DNA of 5,776 bases from Collinsella sp. (lineage in GTDB: Bacteria > Actinomycetota > Coriobacteriia > Coriobacteriales > Coriobacteriaceae). The notes under the pieces were generated by a model. That model searched no databases. It was not told the origin of the DNA and saw only the letters and a list, made by a program, of their open reading frames with translations. A program made the translations under genes and the position numbers. The stretch is from contig JAIJJM010000154.1 in the NCBI GenBank assembly GCA_022728415.1, positions 1 to 5,776 of the forward strand. The letters are read 5' to 3'. Shown here one piece after another: positions 1-5,776 of the stretch; positions within the stretch are counted from its first letter, which is position 1; the number at the start of each line of letters is the position of its first letter.

Positions 1-608
1 CGGAGCACCTCGGCCATGAGGCGCAGACGGTGCTCTCGGTCGAGCCGGGTGGCCTTGCACGCGTCGATGGAGCGCATCTGGCTGACGAGGCTGTTGCACA
101 AGGCGTTCAGGCTCGCGACGGCGGCCTGCTCGTCGCTCTCTTGGACCGTGACGGTCAGGGTCTTCACGGTGCTGGTGTCGCGGCTGACGGATTCGAGCTT
201 GCCCTGGGCGAGCCGGTTGTAGTCGAGCCGGTAGTGGTCGAGGCTGTCGCCCCTCTCGTCCATCATCACGTCGGAGAGGATCTCGCGCACGCCGCGCGAA
301 CGCGTGTAGGAGGCGATCTGCACGCTCTGGCCGGCCTCGAAGCTGTTGATGAGCTTGGCCCACCGGTCGATGATCTCCATCTGGTGGGATTCCGGGCTCA
401 GCTGGTAGTTGATGTCATGGAAGAGGATGGTGGCGCTCCACCGGTCGTCGCCCAGGCTGGCGATCCCGTTGCGCAGCATCGCGTCGTAGCCGATGAGCTG
501 CTTGACGCCCTTCGGCAGACGCGTCGCCTTCTTTCTCCGCGCCTTCGCCCTGGCTTCGGCACCGCCTTCGGCCGGCGCGACCACCGGGGTCTTCTTCTTT
601 CCGAACAT
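1..608 (-). CDS. virB4: VirB4-like type IV secretion ATPase, N-terminal part (cut by left edge)
   Basis: Energising ATPase of the conjugative type IV secretion system, expected at the inner face of the membrane. The first 202 residues are visible, starting MFGKKKTPVV at 608; the frame stays open to the window edge. A basic, Ala/Lys-rich leader (about residues 4-33) is followed by the VirB4/TraE N-terminal region: IGYDAMLRNGIASLGDDRW (about 41-59), then ILFHDINYQLSPESH (about 63-77). These resemble the opening of Gram-positive (PrgJ/TrsE-type) VirB4 proteins. Walker A and B motifs would lie beyond the left edge and are not seen. The start is supported by AAAGG 6 bases upstream, placed inside the last codons of the PrgI gene, whose stop ends 3 bases before this ATG; translational coupling is likely. 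Family assignment rests on recalled motif similarity plus gene order. Confidence 0.85.
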   Translation of the reverse strand, partial: MFGKKKTPVVAPAEGGAEARAKARRKKATRLPKGVKQLIGYDAMLRNGIASLGDDRWSATILFHDINYQLSPESHQMEIIDRWAKLINSFEAGQSVQIASYTRSRGVREILSDVMMDERGDSLDHYRLDYNRLAQGKLESVSRDTSTVKTLTVTVQESDEQAAVASLNALCNSLVSQMRSIDACKATRLDREHRLRLMAEVL

Positions 609-611
609 TCC

Positions 612-962
612 TCACCTTTCCTTGATCGTTGGTTTCGCGCCGGTGCGGTATGGTCTGCCAGGACCGTCGAGCAGGTAGACCTCGCGCTGCGTGTAGTGAC
701 GCAGGATGTATTTCAGGTATTTCTCGGGCATGAGGCCCTTTGGCCTCACCCATCCCCATACGGCTATGGGCAGGCCGGGCGGGAAGATCAGGTACATGGC
801 GAGGTTGGGGTCCATGCCCAGCCCGAGCCACAGTCCGACGTATCCTCCCCCGCACACGATGGCGAGGATGACGGCGGCGAGGCACTGCCGCCAGCTCATT
901 CCCATGAACACCTTCGATTCGATGGTGGTCAGTTCCCTGTAGACGGGCATCTGCAACGCCAT
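612..962 (-). CDS. prgI: PrgI family membrane protein (VirB3-like T4SS component)
   Basis: Small inner-membrane subunit of Gram-positive conjugation channels, occupying the VirB3 position beside VirB4. The 116-aa product has a short cytoplasmic N-terminus (MALQMPVYRELTTIESKVF) and two adjacent hydrophobic segments, about residues 25-47 and 52-71. A conserved-looking cytoplasmic tail follows, with GWVRPKGLMPEKYLKYILRH and then TQREVYLLDGPGRPYR. This two-helix hairpin and length are typical of PrgI proteins. The ATG at 962 has GAAAGGA 7 bases upstream. The gene lies 31 bases after the TrbL stop and 3 bases before VirB4, in the same operon. Nothing suggests damage. Confidence 0.88.
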   Translation of the reverse strand: MALQMPVYRELTTIESKVFMGMSWRQCLAAVILAIVCGGGYVGLWLGLGMDPNLAMYLIFPPGLPIAVWGWVRPKGLMPEKYLKYILRHYTQREVYLLDGPGRPYRTGAKPTIKER

Positions 963-993
963 GATTGCTTCCTTTCGTGGATTGCGTTGTGTT

Positions 994-1839
994 TCATTCG
1001 CCGCCGAAGAGCTTCTTGGCGACGGAGTTGGCCGCCATGACGATGCCGATGAGCATGACGCTCGCCAGGAGCAGGCCGGTGAAGTTGTCCATCACCCAGC
1101 CGGAGAGGCTGTCGCCGTCCTTGAACTTGCTCGGGTTGAGCGTGCCGCCCACGAGCGTGCGGTACATGAGGATCGCCAGATACAGGGTCGCGCATTGGAA
1201 CACCAGCGACGCGTACTGTTTGAAGTAGTTGATGCCCCACTGGCGGGTCTCCTCCTGGGCGATGAACGCGATCGGCAACGGATTGAACGCCGTGAGCATG
1301 TATATCTGCACGAAACGCAGGAGGATGACGACGGTGACGACGATGGTCGCGCCCTTGGAGACGAGGAACGGGATGAGCAGCAGGATCAGGCACGGTATCT
1401 GGCCCATCCAGCCGGCGGAGTCGATGGCGTCGCGCATGCTGTCGCCAAGGCCGAGGCCCGACGATGCGCCGGTGGTGGGCGCCGCCGAATGGATGCCGCC
1501 GAGCACGCTGTCGCCGATCTCGTCGATGGCCTGGAGCATGAGCTCACTGTGCTGGGCCGCGGTGAACACGAGCGTGAGCTTGAACATCGCCATGGCGACG
1601 AGCTTGACGCCCAGCTCTCGGTCGCCGTCCGCCCGGGTGCTGACCCTGGCGAGTTCCAGGACACACATGATCGCCAGTATCGTGCTGGCTATGGGTTTGA
1701 CCGCCGAGCGGGCGACGGTCAGGCTCAGCTGGTACATGCCCGCGTTGTATTCGGCGGGGGTCTTCAGCAGGTCGGCCACGAGGTCGTCGCCGACGCCGGA
1801 CCCTATCGAGTTGAGGATGCCGACGATGAAATCGACCAT
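994..1839 (-). CDS. trbL: TrbL/VirB6-like conjugal transfer membrane protein
   Basis: Predicted polytopic channel component of the type IV secretion system, 281 aa. About six hydrophobic segments are visible, near residues 45-64, 78-95, 148-160, 164-185, 207-226 and 252-271. The stretch AFNPLPIAFIAQEETRQWG (from about 184), followed by NYFKQYASLVFQ, matches the pattern of VirB6/TrbL proteins of Gram-positive elements, where a helix ends in Pro-X-Pro before a conserved WG...NY(L/F)K segment. A soluble Ser/Gly-rich stretch (about 112-132) separates the N-terminal and C-terminal membrane halves. An in-frame ATG far upstream (2274) exists, but its extra 145 residues are Arg/Pro-rich out-of-frame reading of the pilin. 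The start MVDFIVGIL at 1839 is chosen because GGGAGG precedes it and it follows the pilin stop by 14 bases. Position between pilin and PrgI supports the call. Confidence 0.85.
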   Translation of the reverse strand: MVDFIVGILNSIGSGVGDDLVADLLKTPAEYNAGMYQLSLTVARSAVKPIASTILAIMCVLELARVSTRADGDRELGVKLVAMAMFKLTLVFTAAQHSELMLQAIDEIGDSVLGGIHSAAPTTGASSGLGLGDSMRDAIDSAGWMGQIPCLILLLIPFLVSKGATIVVTVVILLRFVQIYMLTAFNPLPIAFIAQEETRQWGINYFKQYASLVFQCATLYLAILMYRTLVGGTLNPSKFKDGDSLSGWVMDNFTGLLLASVMLIGIVMAANSVAKKLFGGE

Positions 1840-1845
1840 GCGCGG

Positions 1846-1851
1846 CCTCCC
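1846..1851 (-). promoter_or_regulatory. Ribosome binding site fixing the TrbL-like start
   Basis: GGGAGG read on the minus strand, 6 bases before the ATG at 1839. It decides between this start and the much longer open frame that continues upstream to 2274. Confidence 0.75.
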
Positions 1852-1853
1852 GT

Positions 1854-2087
1854 CTACAGGGCGATGTTGGAGAACAGGGCCGCGGCCGCGATGATCAGAC
1901 CGCCGCCGACGACCTGCCAGACGCCCGACTGGGTGGCGGGGCCGTTCTGGTCCTTCAGTCCTCCGGCCAGGGTGACCACGCCCCACACGGCCCACAGGCC
2001 ACCGCCGATGATGGCGAACTGGCTGAAAAGCTGCAACGCGCTGGTGACGACGCTGCCGCTGTCTGCCGCGATGGTGGTTCCGTACAT
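1854..2087 (-). CDS. Maff2-type small pilin-like protein (VirB2-like candidate)
   Basis: A 77-aa membrane protein beginning MYGTTIAADSGS. It has two hydrophobic segments: FAIIGGGLWAVWGVVTLAGG (about residues 24-43) and VVGGGLIIAAAALFSNIAL (about 59-77). They are joined by a short polar loop (LKDQNGPATQSGVWQ). Size, two-helix layout, Gly-rich helices and position directly upstream of TrbL fit the Maff2 family of Gram-positive conjugative elements, which fills the pilin/VirB2 position. That role is inferred for the family rather than shown here. The start at 2087 is preferred over an in-frame ATG at 2264 because GAAAGGA sits 7 bases upstream and the extra residues are low-complexity, basic and lacking family character. 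A damaged second copy of its first half lies just upstream at 2741-2860. Confidence 0.75.
   Translation of the reverse strand: MYGTTIAADSGSVVTSALQLFSQFAIIGGGLWAVWGVVTLAGGLKDQNGPATQSGVWQVVGGGLIIAAAALFSNIAL
1974..2057 (-). repeat. Pilin duplication, copy A (inside the intact pilin gene)
   Basis: Codons 11-38 of the intact pilin. By hand alignment 68 of 84 bases match copy B at 2741-2824, and 23 of 28 residues are the same. Differences fall mostly at third positions, so the copies diverged under some protein constraint and are not a recent exact duplication. Confidence 0.8.
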
Positions 2088-2094
2088 GATGGTT

Positions 2095-2101
2095 TCCTTT
2101 C
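2095..2101 (-). promoter_or_regulatory. Ribosome binding site fixing the pilin start
   Basis: GAAAGGA on the minus strand, 7 bases before the ATG at 2087. Its context, CGAAAGGAA followed by six bases and ATG, is nearly the same as the leader of the PrgI gene (16 of 18 bases by hand comparison), so the two genes use a shared style of initiation site. Confidence 0.7.
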
Positions 2102-2740
2102 GACTTGTTTTGGATGACATGACCACGGTATGGCCGTCGAGAAGGCTCCGGTTTGGACGTTCCCGACGAACCCGAAGAGGCTCGGACGATGGTATGGAAA
2201 AGGCCTCGCCGACCGTTCGCCGGTGGGGTCGTCGGTGAGCTTGAGGTCCCTGGCCCGGAACCACGCGCCTTCACCCGTGCTGGAATCGACCTTGCTGGTG
2301 TTGGTGATCTTGAACGCGATCTCCAGCGAGTCGCCGTCCATCTTGAGCGCCTGCTTGACGTCGTCGCGGTCGCCGAGCCTCTCGCCGGATTTCACGTCGT
2401 ACTTCTCCAGGTGCAGGCCCGGGGTCATGTCCGGCGTGCGGGTCCACACGACGTTGGATTCGAGGCCCTTGTCGTTGAAGTGCTCGGTGAACCGGTTCTC
2501 GACGCGGCCGGCGGTCTTGATGCGCTTGCACTGGATATACGCGGTCCAGTCGTTCTCGTGCTCCACGTCGGCGGACACGAGCGCGCGGTACGCGTCCGTG
2601 GCGGTGATGACGGCGGTGCCGTCCTTGTAGTCGAGGGTGAACAGGTCACCGCCGAACTTCTCGGAATCGAAGCCGCTGCCGGCGAGCTTGTCGCCCTTGG
2701 CCGTGATCACGGCGCCATCCTTGTGCAGGTCGCGCGCCGC

Positions 2741-2824
2741 GTACACGGCCCACACGGCCCACAGGCCGCCTCCGATGATCGCGAACTGGCTGAAGAGGTC
2801 GAGCGCGCTGGTCACCACGTTGGA
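2741..2824 (-). repeat. Pilin duplication, copy B (inside the chimeric frame)
   Basis: Codons 13-40 of the chimeric frame, direct repeat of copy A about 770 bases away. Similarity ends abruptly at about 2743. A 9-bp tandem repeat (CACGGCCCA at 2744-2752 and 2753-2761, encoding WAV-WAV on the minus strand) sits at the break. Confidence 0.8.
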
Positions 2825-2860
2825 TCCCGCCGCGAGGATGATGCTGTCATGTCCGTTCAT

Positions 2861-3031
2861 TCGTCCCTGCCTTCTTTCCTTGGCTTGGCTTGTTTGACAG
2901 GTCAAAGGTAAGGCGCGCGCGACGGGGCCGGGTCGGACACCTTCGCGGGGGGACGCCGCATCTTCCGTTGGATATGGAGCAGTTGGAACACTTTTATCTC
3001 AATTGAATCAGAATGTCCCGCGAGCTTCAGC
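2861..3031. other. Divergent intergenic region between transfer genes and the ATPase-protease operon
   Basis: 171 bases separate the minus-strand ATG at 2860 from the plus-strand ATG at 3032. The left part to about 2960 is very GC-rich (for example GCGCGCGCGACGGGGCCGGG near 2913). From about 2961 the sequence turns AT-richer and stays so into the first 200 bases of the ATPase gene. It must carry promoters for at least the rightward operon, but I cannot name a convincing -35/-10 pair. TTGGAA at 2983-2988 has only a poor -10 (AATCAG) at about 17 bases spacing. No tRNA or terminator-like hairpin with a T-run was seen. Confidence 0.6.
2893..2906. promoter_or_regulatory. Perfect inverted repeat TTTGAC-AG-GTCAAA, possible operator
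   Basis: Two 6-bp arms with a 2-base spacer form an exact palindrome 32 bases upstream of the leftward ATG at 2860. Position and symmetry suit binding by a small dimeric regulator, but there is a single copy and no known regulator matches it. Chance occurrence is possible. Confidence 0.35.
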
Positions 3032-4183
3032 ATGTTGCGGAATGTCAATAGACTATACTTGGCAAACGTGGAACAGGATTCAGATATTAAAGATGAAATT
3101 GTCCAGCTTGTTAAATTTGGACTTGGTGGGCAGTTGAATGACTTTCGTATGTACGTGTCTAGATTGATACGCAAATACAGGGTCGGTGATGCGTCGTTCT
3201 CAAAGGCGTTGGAATCATTACTTCAGTCCAGCGATGTGCCCGATATGACACCGATAAGGGAATTAGGCCATGCGTCACGTCGGACTGGGGAGGCGCCGAT
3301 CCTTCCCGTGGGCCAACGCTCCGATGTGGAGAAGCCATTCCTGCCTGAGCGGATTGTCAAACAGGTAGAGGGACTGCTCGAGGAGCGCGAGAACGCGTCG
3401 GTCCTCGCCCTTAACGGTCTTTCCCCGACCTCGACGGCGATTTTTACCGGTCCTCCCGGAGTGGGGAAAACCATGACCGCACGGTGGATAGCCTCCCAGC
3501 TCGGAATGCCTATGTACCGGCTTGATCTGGCCGAGACGATCGGCAGGCATCTCGGGGAGTCGGGCAACAACATCAAAGCAGCATTTTCGAAGGTTCGTGT
3601 CACTCCGGGAATTCTCTTCCTCGATGAGATCGACGCCATCGCGAAGACCAGGTCGGACGACTCGGACATTGGCGAGATGAAGCGCGTAGTGACTGTTCTC
3701 CTGCAGGAACTTGATGACAGGAACCCGGCGAGCCTCATACTCGCGGCAACGAACAACATGTCACTCATCGATCCCGCCGTATGGCGTCGGTTCGAGTTAC
3801 GAATAGATTTCCCTATGCCGGACGAGAAGCAGATCATGAATGCGCTTGAAAGCGATTTCAGCGCATCGGACAGTCTTGGAGGGGTTTCGGCCCCGTGGAT
3901 TGAAGCCCTGGGCATCGTGATGAAGGGGGCGCCTTTCAGCGAGGTGAGATCCGTCGCGATGCGCATAAGGAAACGGTGTGTGCTGAGGCGGTGTCCGGCG
4001 GAGGATGCCATAACCGAATACATAAGGGAGAACACGGAAGGGCTGACCCACGCGCAGAGGATTAGCCTTGCGGTCGCGCTCGTGGAGACCGGCGCGGTGA
4101 CGCAACGGCTCGCCTCCGAGATGACCGGGGTGTCGCGCCAGACTATACGACGCAGAACTGAGAAAACGAATTCGAAAGGATGA
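3032..4183 (+). CDS. ietA: AAA+ ATPase of an IetAS-like ATPase-protease system
   Basis: Predicted cytoplasmic AAA+ ATPase, 383 aa, partner of the downstream subtilisin-like protease. A helical N-terminal region (about 1-105) precedes the ATPase core: Walker A GPPGVGKT (140-147), Walker B ILFLDE (194-199), sensor-1 region LAATNN (237-242), DPAVWRRFE with arginine-finger candidates R252/R253, and sensor-2-like SEVRSVAMR (303-311). The C-terminus adds a helix-turn-helix, about 355-375 (TQRLASEMTGVSRQTIRRR). Core motifs look intact. Family knowledge: IetA/IetS pairs act in plasmid stability (Agrobacterium) and phage defence; whether this one does is inferred. The ATG at 3032 lacks a clear ribosome site (only GCGAG nearby) and the frame is open further upstream without another ATG, so the start is uncertain. 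The first about 200 bases are AT-richer than the rest, unlike the transfer genes. Confidence 0.85.
   Translation: MLRNVNRLYLANVEQDSDIKDEIVQLVKFGLGGQLNDFRMYVSRLIRKYRVGDASFSKALESLLQSSDVPDMTPIRELGHASRRTGEAPILPVGQRSDVEKPFLPERIVKQVEGLLEERENASVLALNGLSPTSTAIFTGPPGVGKTMTARWIASQLGMPMYRLDLAETIGRHLGESGNNIKAAFSKVRVTPGILFLDEIDAIAKTRSDDSDIGEMKRVVTVLLQELDDRNPASLILAATNNMSLIDPAVWRRFELRIDFPMPDEKQIMNALESDFSASDSLGGVSAPWIEALGIVMKGAPFSEVRSVAMRIRKRCVLRRCPAEDAITEYIRENTEGLTHAQRISLAVALVETGAVTQRLASEMTGVSRQTIRRRTEKTNSKG
4175..4180 (+). promoter_or_regulatory. Ribosome binding site of the protease gene, inside the ATPase 3' end
   Basis: AAAGGA, 6 bases before the ATG at 4187, formed by the last two sense codons of the ATPase gene (with the final base of each shared into the stop context). 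It fixes the protease start and implies translational coupling of the pair. Confidence 0.75.
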
Positions 4184-4186
4184 TTC

Positions 4187-5776
4187 ATGGGACGGCATTA
4201 TCTGATAGGACACGGCGAACGGCTGTCTGAACCGATTGTTCTTCCCCGCGGCGGGGCGACGCCGAAAGATATCTACACATACGAGGAATCGCGTGCGCGG
4301 TTGCAGCCGGAACTGCACAGTGCGATTGCAAATCTGCCGGACGATCCGGCCCTCGCGCCGAATGATGTGCACGTCTTGCAGATGGTGTTGCATCCGAAGT
4401 ATCTGGCAAAGTCTTATCATCCATCCGGGCTGCTCAGGGCGGCCGGCCTGTCCTTGGTGGGCAGCAAGCCGGTACGAATCACAACGGCCGACGATCCAGA
4501 CAAAGGTGCACGTCTGTCTAGGACGTTGCTGGTGGCGGGACACAGGCAATCGCTGGAGCATTTCGATTCCCTGCTGCAGGACCCCGGCGTTCGATGTGAA
4601 GAGTACGCAGGTATCAAGGACATCGTCAGAATCGAGCGTATCGACAACTACGCATTCGATGACAAGTATCATCCCGCGCCTTCCAATGACGCATGGTACG
4701 AACTGGTTCTCCATGAGCTGGACGAGGATTTGGCGCCAGATAATACCCAGAAGTTCTTGGAGCTCGCGGAAAGGCTCGGAGTAAACGTCGAAGAGCGAAT
4801 GAACTTCAAGGCCAATAATCTGTTGTATCTTCCGATTCGGGGACCGGAAGAAGCCGTCAAACGGCTTGCTGAATACTCCAGCGTCCGCGCTCTGCGCCCA
4901 ATGCCGAGGTTGGGGCTGAGCCCAATCAGCTCCGTGAGGAGCATTCGGGAACCCGTTACGCTTCCCGAACCTCCGAGTACGGCGTCTCAGCTGGGGGTTG
5001 CGGTGCTTGACGGAGGGCTGCCGCCGGATAACCCGATATCGTCATGGGTGGACTATATCAAGGCGAATCCCGATGCCGATGATGACGAGCGGTTTTTGGA
5101 ACACGGGTTGGGGGTATGCTCGGCGCTACTGTTCGGCAGCCTTAAGTCCGGCCAGCAGCCGCTGCGCACGCGGATAACGGCGGTGAGGGTGCTTGATTCA
5201 GAAACGAGGTCCGATGATCCGATCGCGATGTATAAAGTGCTCAATAACATCGAGAATGTGTTGGAATCGTACCCCTTCCACTACGTCAATCTCAGCCTCG
5301 GTCCAGATTTGCCGATTGAGGATGACGATGTGAGCGCATGGACGTCGGTTCTTGACCAGATTCTTTCTTCCAAGGACATGCTGCTCAGCGTGGCGGTCGG
5401 TAACAACGGTGAAGGGGATGCCGAAAGCGGGAACAACCGCATCGAATCACCGGGTGACGCAGTCAACGCCCTCGGAGTCGGGGCGTGTGATTCTGAGGAT
5501 GTGTATTGGATGAGAGCCCCGTATTCTGCTGTCGGCCCGGGGCGAAGTCCCGGGATCGTCAAGCCCGATTTGGTGGCGTTCGGCGGAACGGAGGGCAATG
5601 AATTCATGGTGCTTGGCCCTGGAACGTCACCTGCAGCGGTACCGGTTATGGGAACGAGTTTTGCCGCGCCCAACGCGCTACGGCAGGCTGTGCGTATACG
5701 CGAGATCTGCGGCCCGGAAATAACTCCGCTGGTGGCGAAAACGCTGCTGATTCATGCAGCGGAACGCAGAAAGGAA
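4187..5776 (+). CDS. ietS: Subtilisin-like (S8) serine protease of an IetAS-like system (cut by right edge)
   Basis: Predicted S8-family peptidase; 530 residues visible from MGRHYLIGHGERL, with the frame open to the window end. No signal peptide is seen, so it should act in the cytoplasm, unlike secreted subtilisins. A long N-terminal domain (about 1-265) without a recognised fold precedes the protease domain. The triad is complete: D275 in GVAVLDGGLPP, H306 in EHGLGVCSALLFG, S491 in GTSFAAP. The oxyanion-hole Asn is N406 in AVGNNGEGD. The DGG at the Asp site, in place of the usual DTG/DSG, resembles what I recall of IetS-type proteases. The gene starts 3 bases after the ATPase stop with a good ribosome site, so the two are co-expressed. 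Role as effector or toxin held in check by, or activated through, the ATPase is inferred from the family. The substrate is unknown, and the C-terminal end is outside the window. Confidence 0.87.
   Translation, partial: MGRHYLIGHGERLSEPIVLPRGGATPKDIYTYEESRARLQPELHSAIANLPDDPALAPNDVHVLQMVLHPKYLAKSYHPSGLLRAAGLSLVGSKPVRITTADDPDKGARLSRTLLVAGHRQSLEHFDSLLQDPGVRCEEYAGIKDIVRIERIDNYAFDDKYHPAPSNDAWYELVLHELDEDLAPDNTQKFLELAERLGVNVEERMNFKANNLLYLPIRGPEEAVKRLAEYSSVRALRPMPRLGLSPISSVRSIREPVTLPEPPSTASQLGVAVLDGGLPPDNPISSWVDYIKANPDADDDERFLEHGLGVCSALLFGSLKSGQQPLRTRITAVRVLDSETRSDDPIAMYKVLNNIENVLESYPFHYVNLSLGPDLPIEDDDVSAWTSVLDQILSSKDMLLSVAVGNNGEGDAESGNNRIESPGDAVNALGVGACDSEDVYWMRAPYSAVGPGRSPGIVKPDLVAFGGTEGNEFMVLGPGTSPAAVPVMGTSFAAPNALRQAVRIREICGPEITPLVAKTLLIHAAERRKE

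Larger units (their letters stand above)
1955..2860 (-). pseudogene. Chimeric frame: pilin-like N-terminus joined to a surface-protein-like fragment
   Basis: An open frame of 301 codons from the ATG at 2860 (MNGHDSIILAAGSNVV), with an AAGGAAAGAAGG purine stretch upstream. Residues 13-40 copy the pilin N-terminal half (23 of 28 identical to the intact pilin). At about residue 40 (position 2743) the pilin second helix is replaced by a soluble segment, about residues 41-212. This includes KYDVKSGERLGDRDD (163-177), FKITNTSKVDSSTGEGAWF (183-201) and RARDLKLTDD (202-211). The pattern recalls domains of large bifidobacterial/Gram-positive VaFE-repeat or SpaA-like surface proteins; this is from memory and moderate at best. 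After about residue 212 the sequence loses family character, and the last roughly 44 codons are an out-of-frame reading of the intact pilin gene (133-base overlap). I see no second helix, LPXTG motif or sorting signal. It is most likely a rearrangement scar, though a translated fusion cannot be excluded. Confidence 0.55.

Noticed and set aside
30..1040. Plus-strand open frame of 336 codons opposite VirB4/PrgI
   Set aside because: It is antisense to two genes with clear family motifs. Its Val/Asp/His/Gly-rich composition is typical of antisense frames in GC-rich coding DNA, and it lacks a credible domain.
961..2238. Plus-strand open frame of 425 codons opposite the TrbL and pilin genes
   Set aside because: Composition is dominated by Arg, Asp, Glu and His with no hydrophobic core. 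It mirrors the membrane-protein genes on the other strand and is a GC-rich shadow.
1840..2274. N-terminal extension of the TrbL-like protein
   Set aside because: The 145 extra residues are Arg/Pro/Gly-rich and correspond to an out-of-frame reading of the pilin. A strong ribosome site precedes the shorter start at 1839.
2153..2911. Plus-strand open frame of 252 codons opposite the chimeric frame
   Set aside because: Val/Gly/Glu-rich shadow reading of the surface-like segment, with no motif or ribosome site.
2902..3174. Minus-strand 90-codon frame in the divergent intergenic region
   Set aside because: It overlaps the ATPase start in antisense and has no ribosome site or family motif. It was considered as a small regulator, but no helix-turn-helix pattern is visible.
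3223..4188. Minus-strand open frame of 321 codons opposite the ATPase gene
   Set aside because: Antisense to intact Walker and sensor motifs; Ser/Arg-rich with no recognisable domain.
3797..4714. Minus-strand open frame of 305 codons across the ATPase-protease junction
   Set aside because: Spans the antisense of two well-supported coupled genes, is Arg/His-rich, and has no motif.
1..5776. CRISPR array, tRNA, insertion-sequence ends, integrase attachment site
   Set aside because: No regularly spaced repeats, tRNA-like cloverleaf, transposase frame or terminal inverted repeats were seen on either strand.

Overview
The window appears to be the junction between the transfer module of a conjugative element and an accessory cargo region. 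The leftward half is GC-rich with strongly G/C-biased third codon positions. Genes have AAAGGA/GGGAGG-type ribosome sites and are packed a few bases apart. The gene order (Maff2-type pilin, TrbL/VirB6, PrgI/VirB3, VirB4) is the type IV secretion arrangement known from Gram-positive integrative conjugative elements and plasmids. With the base composition, this points to a high-GC Gram-positive host. A Bifidobacterium-like actinobacterium is my best guess, but species cannot be settled from this window.

Region 1 (1-2087, minus strand) is a compact transfer operon read right to left. It holds a 77-aa Maff2-type pilin candidate, a 281-aa multi-pass TrbL/VirB6 channel protein, a 116-aa PrgI protein, and the first 202 residues of a VirB4 ATPase cut by the left edge. 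Gaps are 3 to 31 bases, and the PrgI stop lies inside the VirB4 ribosome site region.

Region 2 (about 2088-2860, minus strand) is a chimeric, probably degenerate reading frame. It begins as a second copy of the pilin N-terminal half, switches at about position 2743 to roughly 170 residues resembling part of a large Gram-positive surface protein, and then runs out of frame across the intact pilin gene.

Region 3 (2861-3031) is a divergent intergenic region. It contains a perfect 6-bp inverted repeat (TTTGAC-AG-GTCAAA) and an abrupt shift from GC-rich to AT-rich sequence near 2960.

Region 4 (3032-5776, plus strand) is a two-gene operon. A 383-aa AAA+ ATPase with a C-terminal helix-turn-helix is followed after 3 bases by a subtilisin-like (S8) serine protease with its Asp/His/Ser triad intact, truncated by the right edge at residue 530. 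The pair matches the IetA/IetS type of ATPase-protease system, known as a plasmid-stability/toxin-antitoxin locus and as a phage-defence system. This is the most notable content of the window: a probable defence or addiction cassette carried beside conjugation genes. The protease probably acts as the effector and the ATPase as its regulator or sensor, but that is inferred from the family.
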